The notes below the pieces were generated by a model that had not been told where the DNA came from, did not search any database, and saw only the letters and a program-made list of their open reading frames with translations. This document shows, in pieces, positions 33,485 through 48,490 of a DNA stretch of 64,000 bases. This DNA is from Dicyema japonicum (Eukaryota; Dicyemida; Rhombozoa; Dicyemidae). The DNA is taken from the NCBI GenBank assembly GCA_011109175.1, contig RDEW01000014.1:506042-570041 (forward strand), given 5' to 3'. The stretch's first letter is position 1; every line of letters begins with the position of its first letter. A program made the position numbers and the translations under genes.

Positions 33485-33903
33485 TGGGCCTAGTTTGGCT
33501 TAAGAAGATTTCAAATAAGAAATTATACTCTGTGGCACAATCGAGGCCAATAAGCATCGACATTATTGAATCAAGATGGAGACTGTTTGGGCACGTGCTT
33601 AGAATGGACATAAACTCCCCTGCAAATATAATATTGGACAATTAATTTAACAATGAGAACAGACCATCGTTCAGAGGAAGAAGACCCAGAGTCACTCTAG
33701 TCGTGGCTCTGAACAAAAATATTAATGGAATTGGGAGAAAACTTAAATCTGCAGAATACCTAGAAAATCTAAGGACGAATGCGCAAAACAGAAGGCGATG
33801 GAGACGGTTAGTGAAGCAGATTTTGAAACGTGTGGCACAAACGGTACATTGGTTAATATAACGTTATTTAGTTTTGTGAAAGTGCTTTTAATAATAATAA
33901 TAA
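33485..33903 (+). pseudogene. RTE ORF2 C-terminus with (TAA)n tail
   Basis: The frame shows IESRWRLFGHVLRMDINSPA and, in another frame, FRGRRPRVTLVVALNKNING and NRRWRRLVKQI. A GTGCTTTTAATAATAATAATAA tail follows at 33881-33903. It is a 5'-truncated relative of the elements at 7109 and 39978. Confidence 0.7.
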
Positions 33904-34189
33904 TTTGGCGCCTATTATAGTTCAAATGAATACTCCATCTATTCATCACAGATTCTACGAAGCTGATAAACTACACTGGCATACACAGACTGTGTAGGTA
34001 TTAGACGTGGTAAAAATGATCAACTGAATCATATGCATGAGACACAGAAAGCCACTTGTTGATAAACCTTCTATCTCGTCTCTAAAATAAGAGGCTATAT
34101 TATCCCATGATAAATTTGGCCGTGGGCTGTGTTGTATAATCAAACTAAGTTAGCATATCCTTTTGAAAATGATGACACCCTGATAGTTG

Positions 34190-35060
34190 GGTTAATTTTC
34201 CTTGTAAGAAACAAGTCATATAACCATCAAGAAAAAATGGATACTCACAAAGACACTATCAGAGCTTTTTTGTCTGCTAAGTATGGTGTTAATGATGGTG
34301 GGATAATAAAAGTGAAGGCATTGATCGAATTCAAAATAATAATTTAATTCAAATGATCAACTTAAAAAGCCTTCATAATGTTTCTTCTGAACATTGGACA
34401 GCCCACACGTCAACGTTAACCATATTCCTATCGCCAATACACATAAAAAAAGAGATCTGAAACCAACATAACAGAAAGCCGACAAGGCAGTGTTATAATA
34501 TTTGTTCTGAAAAGATTTCAAACATCATTTGTTATGAAATTGAGCAAAACCCAAAAATGTCATTAAGAAAAATTCGATTAAATAAAAAATGATAGAAACA
34601 TATCAATTAGTCATATGAAAATAAAGAGAATATTGAATAATAAAAAATATGCATAAAACTTAATAAAAAAGCCTCTGTTAACACCAAGAATAATCAAATT
34701 ACGTTTTGAAGCAGCTTGTAAATGGCTTCATTATGATCAAAAGAATGTGAATAGTATTATATTTTCCGATTAATGTAAATTCAACTTTTTCTACTCAGAT
34801 GAAAGCTTTTTAGAAGTGAAGATCATTCCTTGGTTCTACGATTAGTTAAAATTAACTGTTCTTACTTAAATAAAGTGTGTCCTGCCTATGCGGAGCTAAT
34901 ACCACGGCTCCGTGAAAAAGGCTGTTATTATATTATATTATTATTATGGAAAGCTTTTTGTTTGAAGAAAATTCAATAATGGGTTAGAACCCAAAAATTT
35001 GTTACCTACAGTCAAACATGGTGGTAGTTTGATGGTTTGTGCTTGTTTCTCATATTATGA
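34190..35060 (+). pseudogene. Tc1-like transposase relic
   Basis: Readable in order are an MDTHKDTIRAFLSAKYGVND helix-turn-helix-like start, YEIEQNPKMSLRKIRLNKK, KKPLLTPRIIKLRFEAACKW then LHYDQKNVNSIIFSD (the first catalytic D region of Tc1), ESFLFEENSIMG and finally KNLLPTVKHGGSLMVCACFS. The last is a near-signature Tc1 block. The second Asp and third catalytic residue are lost past 35080. A 3' LINE piece splits it at about 34813-34947. Confidence 0.65.
34813..34947 (+). mobile_element. Short RTE 3' end inserted in the Tc1 relic
   Basis: The sequence TTGGTTCTACGATTAGTTAA... matches 7541-7660 and ends in TTATTATTATTA. GAAAGCTTTTT-like words flank it (34799-34812 and 34948-34960), consistent with a target duplication in the Tc1 frame. 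Confidence 0.55.
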
Positions 35061-35079
35061 CTTCTTGTAGGAGATAGAC

Positions 35080-35770
35080 GTATAATATTTTACCAGAGTG
35101 TCTGGTTTGTTCGCCTTTTCTCTCTGGGAGGTTCTTTTGATGTTCTTGATCTACTCCCAGACTCTCTGCATTGGAGAGATTCTTGCAGAGAGCTTTGATT
35201 GTCTCGTCCATCTATTTGAATTTTCTGCCTTTATGTTCTTGTCGATCTCTTCGTTCAGCTCTCATATTTTTCTGATATTCTCTTTTGTTGGCGATTTTAC
35301 TATCTTTAGATTATTTTGTTTTCTAATCAAATGTTTAGTTGAAACAGACGTAGGTTGTCAGCCAATTGGAATTTACTTCTTTTTCGCAGCGTTTATGGTG
35401 AATTTGAACCATTTCACTAATTGTTCGACGGAAGGCAGAGTGTGGAAATTCAAGAGTCCAATGCAATTATCGACGTAATCATTGAATCCTCTCCAGTTCG
35501 AAATACTGTAATTAATTGTCGTAGGACACTCTCCGTTTATCTGTGAGCTCGTTCGACCTCCAAAAATATTGGACTGTGGTCACTCCTCACTCCTGGTGTC
35601 ATATTTCAATGACCAGTCAATAAGAGGGGCCAAAGACGGAGATGAAAGTAAGATGTCAATGGATGAAGGTTTATCGTTACGTCGAGTAGGCGTTCTTGTC
35701 TAGAATGCAAGATCGTTTAGTATGCAGAGACCTCTATTAACATTTTCCCTTGTGTGCTATACGGTATTCC
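35080..35770 (-). pseudogene. Jockey endonuclease C-terminus and linker relic
   Basis: On the minus strand PSSIDILLSSPSLAPLIDWS is followed by NYSISNWRGFNDYVDNCI, LNFHTLPSVEQLVKWFKFTI and LNEEIDKNIKAENSNRW. This is the order of the last endonuclease block and linker in jockey ORF2. The plus-strand 126-codon frame here is its shadow. Sequence 35771-36830 carries AT-rich open frames on the plus strand (for example 36232-36420) that I cannot assign. Confidence 0.5.
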
Positions 35771-36832
35771 TTGGGAATATCTTATAGAGCGCTATTGCAG
35801 GAAAAAACATACACCGACTTTAAGGATCCAGACGATTAATGGTCTCAAGGATGGTTTGAAAGTGATGAGAAGTATTCTAGTCAGTCTCTCGATAGATCTA
35901 GGAGATATGTTATTTAATTGGCATATGGACTTAAATTAAAATCTAAATCACCGCCTAGTTATAAGATTTGTGCTTAAATGTTACAAATAAAACCCTAAGA
36001 AGTCTCAAGATTGAAATATAATCTCAGGATTGGAATCTTGCAGCTGTGGCCAGGATGACCCGACGATTTACAGGGACTTTGTCTTCAGCTTTAAAAATCC
36101 AGAAAATGCTAGTTTATTTGAAAAGGATCTTAATTCAAAGTTTCCTTTTGGGGATAAATGATACAAACTCGCTCAAATTAAGTTGCTACTTTCGGAAATT
36201 AAATTTACAAATATTCTAACCTAGGAAGAACTTGAGGAGCTTAATGAATACCTCTGAAATATTATTTTTTCAAATTTCACGCTTAGAAGATTTGAAAAAA
36301 CGCGAAGAGAGATTATCTAAAAAAAAACCAACAATAGAAATCGTGGAGAAGCTTAGATTTGGTTTTAAATTGGTTTCTCAAAAGTTAATGGGGAATAAGT
36401 TAGAAAGCAAGAAATTCTAAGCTTTCATTGCACGTTTTTTGCAAAAATGTTGAAAGATGGTTGATTTGTTCACCAAACCACTAAAGGTAAAGACGTCAGT
36501 CTTATTTAAAGATAAAAATTGCATAAAATGTAGATCAACTAATCACATTTTTACGGAGGTGGCTAGTGTGCTATAGCAGCTAATAAATTCAAAATGGATA
36601 AATTCTTACCTCAAAGTAAAGCTCGCAATCAAAGTGTTGCTAAAGTAAGAAATATTCCAGAATGATCGGTGACATTAAAGATCCGATCAAACTAACACAA
36701 CAGGATGGAATCCTATCACTCAGGAATACAAAATTTGAAATTGGTGTGCAAACCAATGGACCCACAGTGTCCTCTACTGAAAGTGGATCTCAAACACAAA
36801 TGAAGATGTAGGAAGATGTTACGATTTAGATA

Positions 36833-38758
36833 CTAAATTATTAGGATCTCCGACTGGAAAATTTTCTTTGATAATATTTTTCTCGAGATAGAATCAAAAG
36901 CCTTGTTATTATCAATGCAACATAAGACTGGTTTCAAAAGCCTTGGTTTGTTTGAAAATCTATCTCTAATGAAGTTGGTTAATTTGTGTAGTACGTTGAT
37001 GTAAACATCGCTCTTGAATCCGTGTTGAAAATTTTTTCTGGTAAAAACCTTTATTCTCCCTAACACAAGCCTCTCCAGAATGTTCGATAAGGAACATAAC
37101 AATGACAAAGGTCTAAATGATGCCGAATCTTTCTTAAATTTTCCTGGTTTCAATATAGGTCGGATGTATGCTTGGTTCCATAACAATGGTATTACATTCC
37201 AATTAATTGAATAGTTGAAAATCGACGTTAAAAAACCGACTCCCAATATCTCTAAGGTTCTTCAATAACACTACTGGAATGTTGTCGGGACCGGCAGAGT
37301 ACGTTGTTCTTGTAAAACTCAGCGCATTCTTCACGTCTTCATCCGAGAAATAAACTGGGTTTGAATCCTTCTTCAGATTTCTGCGTGAAAAGAGAAGCAC
37401 TTCCGACTTGCTGTGTTATTTGTACGAAATATCTGTGTAGAATTTTATTTAATTGTTAACGTCTCGTTGAGTATATTCATCCTCGGGGAAGTTTCTTCTC
37501 CTTTGAAACGTTTCGGATGGTTTTCCACACTTCTCGGTACTTCGGTTGCAATTTATCCTTGTACGAATCCGATTCCATTTCAATTTCTGCGCCTTGAACT
37601 CTCTGGCTTTTATTTCGTTGTTTATAGCTCTGATCCGGAGTTTCGTTTCTAATGTGATCCAATTGGATTTTTTGAGGTGATTTCTTTCTTTATCAACGAC
37701 TTCCCTCGCCGATTAGAATTAGACGATGCTTGGGAATAGCCAATGATCTTGATTCTAGGAATGTGCAAGTAAAGTATTTGATCGCTTTTTCTAGCGATTT
37801 GAAACTGTCTAAGTAGCAATTCTTCAGTCTATCATCCGAGATTGCGCGATACATTTCCCAATTAGCAGCTTTGTATTACAACTAGTAGGTGTTCTCCTCA
37901 CTTTGACTTCTCTCTTGATCTTCATAAATCAGGTTATGATCGCTTCTTGTTTAGTAGAAGACAGACCAGGTAATTTTTGATGAAAGTGATGTGGAGCAGA
38001 GTATACGTCAGGAGAGGTAGGCTGATCCGTCTCTCTGAGTGGGGTCCTTGCATTTTTCGCTGGGTCATTCAGATCGTTATGAAATACGTTTTCAATAACA
38101 ATAGCTTCCTTCTGGTGTCGGCCTGTTGGGTTGACAACCATAAGGCTGCTTTGCGTTTAAATCTCCACATATGATGATCTCCTCGTAGATAGCCATCTTG
38201 ATAGGTTTGGAATAACATAGTCCTTTGGGCAGGATCCAAGAGGAGGCAAGTAGATATTCACGAGGCACAGACTTCCTTTTGTTGTCCCAAGAGAGATTCC
38301 AATTGCCTCAGTAACCTTGTCATTTCCAACAAGTTTCCTCACTTCCGAAGTAATGTCTCTGGATTTTAGGTTCTTTTTGAATAAATAAGTAGTCCACCCA
38401 CTCTTCTCTTTTTATGGTCCATCCTGATAGCCTCGTATCCAGGGAATGAAAGTGGGATCATTCATGTGAGTTTAGTTTCTTGAATCATAGCCACGTCGAT
38501 CTTCTGATTTGCCATGATTGAACGGAGTTCCCTGACCTTCCTTTAATTCCGTTGATGTTCAATTGGAGAGCAGTAAAATTCCTTTCTCCACAGTGGGCTG
38601 AGGGTTTTCTCCGGGAATCTTTGGACTTTTTTGAAGTACATCGCCGAGGGTCGATATGACCCCGGGAAGAAAGGGTCTAATGGTCCTTTTCGGGAGGCAC
38701 TAGAAGCCCTCTGGGCGTTGCCAAATCCTTTTGAATTTTTTGAATTGGTGGACCACAT
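36833..38758 (-). pseudogene. Jockey ORF2: endonuclease and N-terminal RT
   Basis: From 38590 downward: NFTALQLNINGIKGR (endonuclease start), VTEAIGISLGTTKGSLCLVN, IYLPPLGSCPKDYVIP; then 37400-37203 with SAGPDNIPVVLLKNLRDIG; then 37246-36833 with VIPLLWNQAYIRPILKPGKF, LERLVLGRIKVF and LCCIDNNKAFDSISRKILSK. It stops before the YADD box. It is the same family as the copy at 5.1 kb and supplies the endonuclease missing there. Many stops are present; 38543-38758 is probably the end of ORF1 or the leader. Confidence 0.7.
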
Positions 38759-38878
38759 AACGCCACGCTAAAACAAATTACATTCCGACCCATAAATGTC
38801 CACCAAGTGCCACAAAATGCGGGAGTGTCCCAAAACAGGGGTTTATTATAATTTCTGAAATTGAATCAATAATTAACA

Positions 38879-39861
38879 TCAAATAACATTTTTGCCAAAA
38901 TAATCAGTTATTTTAATTTTAGAGTTTTGTCGTATATTATATGTTAATTTTAGCCGGAAATCACAGAAGTCTCGCAGCATTTTTGGTGCACGTGTAAATT
39001 TTTCTTCCAAATTGTTTAACAGATCCTTTGTTTCCTCTACGACATTTTCAATATTCTCCGTTTCTGAATATCCACTATAGATATTATTTTCGGACTCTTC
39101 GTACTCTACATCAATTGTTTCGTCTATAACATGATTTAGAAGTTGATATGTTAGACAGTCTGTCGCATAAGAATAACGATTCTGTCGATTCTCTTCCAAC
39201 AATTAACAATACATGACGCATCTATTTTCTCGCAACCTTTCGAAATTAGCATCATGACATGACGCAAGTTTAATTTTGCAATAGAATGTGCAAAATCGTT
39301 TTCGACATCTTGAAAACACAAAAAATTCCATTAAGAGACTTGAATAATAATTCTTAAAGGCCTTGATTATTCCCATATCCAATGGTTGTAAATAGGGCGT
39401 TGTATTTTTCGGTAAAAATAAAAATTCGATATTTGAACATTCAAAAATTTTATCGCATCCAGCATTGTCAAGCAGTAATAATAATATTTTCTGTGTTTTT
39501 GCGAAACAATTCATTTATTAGTGTAAGCCAACTCATAAAAGTCTTTTTAGTCATCCATGCATTTTTTGAACACGAATACAATAACCCAAAATCTTGGACA
39601 TCAAAATCTTTTAGTCACCGAGGTTGTTTATACTTTCCAATATCAATGGGTCAACTTTTTTTCCAATTAAACTTCAAAGACTTGATCATCAAACATTTTT
39701 TTATCGGCTTTAAATGCCTCATAAAACTCAGAACTAGTATTGCCGCGGTGTAAGAAAGGTACAATATTTCGTTTGATTCTTGAAATAGTTCCTTTACTTG
39801 TCTTGTACATTGTGATTAATTGCCTTTCAGATAAATTGTTCCTCATAATTTCTTTAAGCAA
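38879..39861 (-). pseudogene. pogo/Tigger transposase relic
   Basis: The N-terminal helix-turn-helix is at 39861-39667 (NNLSERQLITMYKTSKGTIS). The catalytic part at 39514-39203 has KILLLLLDNAGCDKIF, then IEFLFLPKNTTPYLQPLDMG and IIKAFKNYYSSLLME, the DN and 'LPxNTTxxLQPLDxGxI' signature of the DDE domain. The C-terminus is 39202-38879. The His of the usual DNAGCH is Asp here. Frameshifts separate the three blocks and the first catalytic Asp region is missing. Confidence 0.7.
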
Positions 39862-39977
39862 TTTTCAATTTAGTTTCGTAATCCAAAACCACAACAAAGA
39901 TGAAAATTGAAAATTAAACAAAAAAATAGTTAATTTATTATAATTTTATTATCTTAAAATTTATTAATAAATGATTT

Positions 39978-40670
39978 GGAGAAGACATAAGAATCCGACG
40001 AGACGTGGAGAAGACATAAAAAGGTCGGATCGCTCTTGGGGGACGAGGAAGATGTAGCTCGACGGAAAATCCTTGCATCTGGTGCTTTCAGAAGCCTATC
40101 TAAAATATGGAGTTCGGGAAGAAGACCTTGTGGAAAAATAAAGCTTATGATATACAAATACTTTGTTGTCCCCATCCTAATATATAACTGTGGGACATGG
40201 GGTTTGTCTAAACGGGCAATCGAGTCTATTGACAGTTTCGACCGCAGTATGCTTCGGAAGGCACTTAATATTCACTACAAAATGAAGATCAAAAACGAAC
40301 AATTATATAAGTTGAGCAAAACAAACCATTATCCATGGAAATCAGAAGATCGAGATGGAGACTGTTCGGTCACATTCTGAGGATGGACTTGGATGTCCCG
40401 GCAAATCACGTAATAGATGAATATTTCATGGAAAAAACAAATCATTCCGAGGAAGGCCTAGAACAACCTTACCTATCACGCTAAATGAGGACCTAAAAGC
40501 CATAGGCAGGAGTTGAAAACAATATGACCTCGATGAACTAAGAGATCTTGCGAAACGGAGAGGCCTTTGGATGCGATTGGTGCAAAGGGTAGCCGGCGCG
40601 GCACAAGGGAACCTTAATTGACTTTTGTTTTTTTTGTGTTCTCGGCAGTGCTGATAATAATAATAATAAT
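39978..40670 (+). mobile_element. RTE element, 5'-truncated, nested in pogo
   Basis: The target duplication AATAAATGATTT lies at 39966-39977 and 40671-40682. It encodes RRKILASGAFRSLSKIW, IKLMIYKYFVVPILIYNCGT, then in other frames RSRWRLFGHILRMDLDVPAN and WMRLVQRV. It ends in GTGCTGATAATAATAATAA. It is related to the copies at 7109 and 33485 but distinct in sequence. Confidence 0.8.
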
Positions 40671-40799
40671 AATAAATGATTTTACGATGCCCAAAATTTC
40701 CATAATTTGTTATTGAATTCATTTTATTCTGCCAAAATGTTGATTTTAAAACAGGTGCCCCAAAATCCGAGGGTGCCCCCCTGGGTCTGCCGGACTGTA

Positions 40800-40935
40800 T
40801 GGATTAATTAAATGAAATAGTGGAAAACTACTATCCGACAAAACTGGTGATCTTCGTGAGACGAGATGGCTCAAGGAGAGGCTCTCTTTGGCTGTTGTCC
40901 GTGGAATAGCTTATGTATCTCCCAACAGCTGAATA
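40800..40935 (+). pseudogene. Non-LTR pol C-terminus
   Basis: The frame reads GKLLSDKTGDLRETRWLKER followed by LSLAVVRGIAYVSPNS and a stop, the same C-terminal block as at 29556-29745 with Ile for Asn in VRGNA. It directly adjoins the pogo end. Sequence 40936-41440 shows nothing that I can support. Confidence 0.5.
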
Positions 40936-41439
40936 ATTAAATTAAAATTAACTATTCATTTTCCTTATAATAAATATAAACAAAAAATGAAATAGTTATT
41001 ATAATGAAAAAATCAAAAAAATAATGTCACTACAATACGTTCGCTGGAGATCCATAATTATACCAATTTTTGTTTCAATAAAAAATTTACACAATAATAT
41101 TCATTATAAATTCGAATATATAATTTTTGTGGAATTTGATCACTTTTGTTCACCTTAAAAACAGTCATATAGCGAGATTACTCAAATAACCAGCACCAAT
41201 CACAGTGATCTCCTAATAGTGTAGATATCTGATTCCCTAGTCGACTCAAGAAGTCCAGTGTCACAAGCGCAAGCGAACAAGACGTTAAAAGTTTACTTTT
41301 GTGTAAATATTTTCCTTTACTATTGACGTGATTGATTTCTCATTTTTCTCTCTATGAGGTATGCATAGTGTGAATGGAGCAAAACAAATAATCGTACCCG
41401 ATAAGACTTCCAGATTGTGGGTTCTTTGTGTCCAAACTA

Positions 41440-42075
41440 CCTGCTTCAGTCCTCCATTTTATTGACTCCTTCTTTAGATAAGAAATCTATAGTCTTCTGA
41501 GTAACTCGTATTCTTCTCTTTAAAAATTCTCGGTCCAAATAAATAGACACCGTCTTAACTTTGTCCGAATGTGATTTCGTTCTGAAATTCCTGTTTGATA
41601 TGGGCAAGGTCTCCAGAGAAAATAGGTTTCGCAAAACAATGTAAATTCTCTTCCATAGAACTCAAATTGTTTGCGCTTACCATGGTTCACATCACCGTGC
41701 AACAACATATAAGTCGATAAGAAGAAAGTTTATCAGTCATGAAAGTCCTGTAATGACTCCAGTTGACATTATTCGTATCAAATTCATAAAACCCCGCAAT
41801 ACATGGCCGACTTTAATTTAACACATAAGACTTGTGAAATATGGTCGATTCAGATATCTCAAAGAATACTAGAAGTATCCACATCGTCAATAAGAGTGAT
41901 GACACCAGAAAAAAACCAAGTTTATCACCACCTGTATACCAATAATGATTTGGTTTTTTGAATGTCAAAACCCCGAAGCCAAGAGAGTCGGATAAATGTC
42001 TCAATCTTCATCTATCCAGATTCCTCCAAAAGCAACATGTTTAGAATTAAAATCTCCGACCAAAATAGATTCGGA
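41440..42075 (-). pseudogene. Jockey-type endonuclease fragment, second family
   Basis: At 42070 downward the minus strand reads GDFNSKHVAFGGIWIDED, then RHLSDSLGFGVLTFKKPNHY. This corresponds to the 'GDFNAKH..FGG' active-site block of jockey endonucleases and the region after it. Further on are frames with no certain match. The 3' side is cut by the pogo element at 42122. Confidence 0.5.
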
Positions 42076-42121
42076 TAGTCAATAAAAAAAAAACTGATTG
42101 ATACTGTCCATACAATTAATA

Positions 42122-43569
42122 CAGTGCAACCTCCATTTGGGGCGGACCTCCTCATTGGGGCACATCTATTTTTGGGGCACCCCCAGGTTTTTGGGCAGTT
42201 TGAAAATCAGATCATTTTTATACAGTAATTTCCAAATTTAGAAATTACCTAAACGTATTAGTGGCACTTAATTTTTTTAATTTATATAAATCTTGCAATT
42301 AATATTAAATTTAATTATATAAAATTTTCTTAAACTTCGCTTCCTAAATTTGCGTTTTTGTTTTCATGGGGAGGAAGCTTACTCTGGAGTTAAAGCTTAA
42401 AATTGCCCAAGAAATCAACGAAAATTGTTTCATGAGCGAACGAGATAATGTCAAAAAAGTATAAAATTAGTAAAGGTTATCTGATAATTTATTGTTTAAG
42501 AGCAGTATCTAGAATTAAACAAAATTAAATGAACTTTATAAATAATGGGTACGTACAATCAAATTGTCTTAGTCAAATTTCACAGCGAAGAGACAGTCTG
42601 TCACAGAAATTGTTTATGAATGCTTTTTTAAAGCAAGGAAGAACGTTGTATGAAAAATTTTAACCCTGAAGAGCACGGAGTTTTATATTCGTTTTCTAAA
42701 AATTGTTGGATGACATCTGATATATTTATTACTTGGTTGAACATTGTCAACGAAGAAATGATTCAACACAACCGAAAAATTGTCCTTTTGCTTGACAATG
42801 CAAGTTGTCACAAGAATAATCATTTTTCTAACATTGAGCTATTTTTTCTGCCAAAAAATGCAACATCATTAAATCCAACCCTTAGATATGGGAGTTATTA
42901 AATCGTTCAAATCCAATTATTGATTAATTTGATGGATTTTACCCTATCTTTTGAGGATGATAAGTTTCCAATGTTGAATTTAAAGCAAGTAAATCTCAGA
43001 CAAATAATCATTATTGTTGGGAAGACATGACAACAAATACACTCTGAATCAATTACTAATTGTTGGAAGAAAATTGATGAATGTCGTTTTCAAACTCTCT
43101 CATTGGTGAATAATGGATTGGAAAGTTTAGATAACATAATTAAAAATATAATTACTGAAAATGAAGTAGAAAATGATGACGAGAATATATACGACAGAGT
43201 AAAATGTACCTATTCTCATTTGGAAACAATAACAGCGATGAATACACTTGAAGAGAACATTTTCAATTTGTTTGCTGAAGCTTTGAAAGATTATTATAAT
43301 TTCAGAAAAATATTAGGAATGCAAATGAAACAATCCGCAACCGGAGGGAAATTAACAGACTATTTTCCTATCGTTAAATAAATTTGTTTTTAATATAATT
43401 CTGAAAAATCTATATAAAAAAACATTATTTATCCATAAATTTAATAAAAAGCAAATTTAAATTGTTAAACTGTGGATAAATCTAAAGAAAATGCCGAACC
43501 TCCATTTTTGGGGAAACCTCTGTTTTGGGGAATTTTTTTAAATAGGTGCCCCAAATAGAGGTCATACTG
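42122..43569 (+). mobile_element. pogo-like transposon, second family
   Basis: The ends are CAGTGCAACCTCCATTTGGG at the left and, inward from the right, CAGTATGACCTCTATTTGGG. TA duplications flank them at 42120-42121 and 43570-43571. GGGGCA words repeat near both ends. It is 1448 bp long, shorter than an autonomous pogo. Confidence 0.8.
42366..43381 (+). pseudogene. pogo/Tigger transposase with internal deletion
   Basis: It opens with MGRKLTLELKLKIAQEINEN and KKYKISKGYL, the N-terminal helix-turn-helix. It then skips the first catalytic Asp region and continues at 42650 with WMTSDIFITWLNIVNEEMIQ, IVLLLDNASCHKN and IELFFLPKNATSLNPTLRYG. The C-terminus (43103-43381) ends KLTDYFPIVK. The 'LQPLD' motif is mutated to LNPTL. 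It is dead, with frameshifts between blocks. Confidence 0.7.
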
Positions 43570-43859
43570 TATAGGGTTTTCACTATCACTAACGACATTA
43601 GTCAGTCAATAACGAAAATAGTAAATCATTAATGACACTTCATCAATCAAATACAAAATGAATATCTATTGTAAAAATTGAGAAGAAACCGTTGCACTCT
43701 ATTTTATTTCAGTGTTTGAAAAACAAGAAGTAAAATTGCTGAATCCTCTGGATGGCTAATGCATGGAAATCACTTCCCTATAACCGAGGAATGGCTGTCT
43801 ACTTCAGGATCGTAACATGTTTTTGATAACGGAGAAACTAAGTGCGGACATTTTAACTC

Positions 43860-44500
43860 AGCAAAGTAGACCGTCAATCACCATGCAACTAGGTGTGGGA
43901 GAATGCTGAATAGCTCATATCTCAGGCGGCATAATGAAGTGGTCAGATGTTTACACCTACATCTCTGCCGTCAATATGGAATAAAAAAAGCTAAGAAACT
44001 GAAGACCCATTAAGTACAATCTGTTGTCGCAAATGAATTTGTGAAGATTCGTATAGACACGACGATAAGTACGGATACGGCTGTAACGAATGACAAACTC
44101 GACATTTTCATTTATGATGAGACAAAAAAACGATTAATCTTGTTGAAATTAGGATCACTTCGCAAAACTGCCTCAAACAGGTCGAGGTAGAAAAGTTCCA
44201 CAAGTACTGGCGAACGAACTTGAGATTATCAATCGCGCAAAGGTGAAAAAAATCCCTGTTGTCATCACTTGGGATGGAATTGACTTCAGATTCTCCACCT
44301 GGATGTCCTCAAGGTGGAGGGAGGGTCAAAGCTTATATACAGACGCTAGTGTTAGGGAAGACTTTGGATAGTATGAAGCTGAATAGAGGCATTGAGTATC
44401 GATGCCTGTTGATGAGGAAGACGGCAGGGAATAGGTAGTCTCTGAATGTGGAGGAATGCAGAGACGTGAACACGCCTATAAAGACAATAAGGGTTACCTC
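43860..44500 (+). pseudogene. R4/Dong-like endonuclease relic
   Basis: Readable are NSSYLRRHNEVVRCLHLHLC, KIRIDTTISTDTAVTNDKLD then IFIYDETKKRL, QVEVEKFHKYW, LANELEIINRAKVKKIPVVI then TWDGI, and AYIQTLVLGKTLDSMKLNRG. Each block aligns in order with the intact-looking region at 55902-56661. It is the C-terminal restriction-enzyme-like endonuclease of the same clade, with frameshifts and one stop. The upstream RT is absent. Confidence 0.7.
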
Positions 44501-45055
44501 CAAGAAGAGAAGATTGAGTTAGACTGCCATATAGAAGAATTACTTTTACTTATTGTTTGATTAATAATACTAATTAATTAAGAAATTAAAAGATTAGAAT
44601 TTTATTATTAGTTAATTAATAAATTAATCATTAATCCTTCAAATCAGATTCTAATTTAAAAAATAACCAAATTTCACCATTTATTTTTTGATCTGAATTA
44701 CTCTTCTTTAGTTCTGTATCTGTCGACTTCGCAACATCATCAGCTGACTTAGATCTCTTCATTTCTTTACCGAAGCTAGGCTAAAAACGTACTTTTTCAT
44801 TTATATAACGAATTAATGGATTAATTAAAAAATGTATTATATTTTATTAGAATTTAGTATTTGAAAAACCGCAAAATATCACATATTTGGAATTTAAGGT
44901 CAAATACGAAAAATTTATAAGAGTAAAGAATTTATATAAAAATTATTAAATTACCACTTGGCGATTTTTATAAACCTATTTTTTACAAAAAAAGTTTATT
45001 AGCAGACAAATTTGGTTGAGTTATAAAGCCGTGGTACTGATTGCATCCTCTAAGG

Positions 45056-47168
<2,113 letters not shown>

Positions 47169-47905
47169 CTCTAAGGACTCGAAGGACATATGCCATTAAA
47201 TCCCAAAAGGCATCGACGTTCTCGGAAATTAACGACTGTACCAAGATTAGACTTCCGACTCGTTATAAAAAGAGGCGGACGAATTTCCAATGTCTCCGGA
47301 TTTTAAAATTTACGAATTTTATTTTTTGACAATCTAGAAAAAATAATGTGCATGCAAATGCGTAAACAAATGTTTTTATTAAAATACGATATGAGATATT
47401 GAATTCATATAAAACTAATTTATAGTTAGCTACACTCACAATATTTGGTCATACGGATGTATATTCAATTCGCCGTTGATTAATCTGTTTGTTTTGTAGA
47501 AATTCGTGATTAACCTTTTAAGCATCAGAGAAGACATAGAATTTTATCCTGAGCAAGAAATAAGTGATACTTTTACGAATCAAGTCATTTTACAATTTTG
47601 AAGATGAAAGCGATGAATCAAATCAGAGACGAATCATTCAGCAACTATGGCGTTAAAAAAACTTTTAAAAATATAAAATTCCCCAAGAACGTGTAAGTGA
47701 CGCTTACAGGTTTTCATGAGACGCAGTTAATGCATCCTCTAACTTTACTTAGCTTAAATAAATTTTCAGACTGTTCTACATAAAGTATTTGAAAATCCAA
47801 TGACGACACAGACTCATTGAGTGTTCTGGCTAACAATAGAAGTGACTGGAAGAGTTCAACATTAAGAGTTCTTTTGCTTCAAATATGGGCTATTATTATA
47901 GTTCT

Positions 47906-48490
47906 CCATTTGCTCACTTTTTTTCTTTAATATTATTATTATAAGCAACATTTGTAAAATCATAATAGTTATAATTTCACTCGTGCAGTATTCAAAACAA
48001 TCCTACGAACCAACTTCTTACAACCTCCTGGATCGTAAGAGAGTTTCCTCAATTACGATCCTGGTCGTCTCCACTTCTTAGGCGTTTGTTCACGCGCTTT
48101 AAATTTCCGTCAAGTGTTTCATGTAGTTCTTTAATATTTTGTTTAAATATTTCAAAAAAAAAATTTTCAATCTTCTCCCTAATCTTCAATAGAGGATTTG
48201 GTCAGGGAGAAGGTGTATCATGCGTGAAGGACTCGTCGTCCCTAACATGTGGGATCTTTTTGATGAGAATTGAACAAGAATTGATGCCTCTCTAATAATC
48301 TCTTTATCGTATGACTTCTTCGCCTCTGATTCGTAGACGGCTCAGGACCACCCTCACGATAATCCTCAACGGTGACCTCCAAAAGATTAGGAGACGCCTC
48401 AGAGACAACGAGGATCTGTATGGACTACGGGAGCTTGCTTATCAGAGAGGCAAGTGGTGAAGATGACCTTAGTTACTAGTTTAGAAAAAG
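47906..48490 (+). pseudogene. LINE leader and RTE C-terminal remnant
   Basis: From 48190 the leader shared with 26690-26800 is present. At 48310 it runs into the RTE C-terminus: SPLIRRRLRTTLTIILNGDL, then RRRLRDNEDLYGLRELAYQR-GKW and a stop. Compared with 26820-27069, the endonuclease-start block is missing. The unit precedes family A copy e exactly as at 27.2 kb. Sequence 47906-48180 has nothing that I recognise. Confidence 0.5.

Larger units (their letters stand above)
38781..40797 (-). mobile_element. pogo-like transposon, interrupted by an RTE element
   Basis: The ends read TA-CATTCCGACCC at the left and, inward from the right, TA-CAGTCCGGCAGACCC. Both continue with a GTG(C/T)C(A/C)C and GGGGCAC-like subterminal block, and TA duplications flank them (38779-38780, 40798-40799). 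An RTE copy sits at 39978-40670. Confidence 0.7.

Noticed and set aside
33881-33903. Functional microsatellite
   Set aside because: The TAA runs at 7.7, 22.2, 33.9 and 40.7 kb each end an RTE element after a GTGCT or gene end, so they are retrotransposon tails.
35098-35478. 126-codon plus-strand open frame, hydrophobic and Phe-rich
   Set aside because: The opposite strand carries recognisable jockey endonuclease and linker sequence in the same interval, so the plus frame is a shadow.
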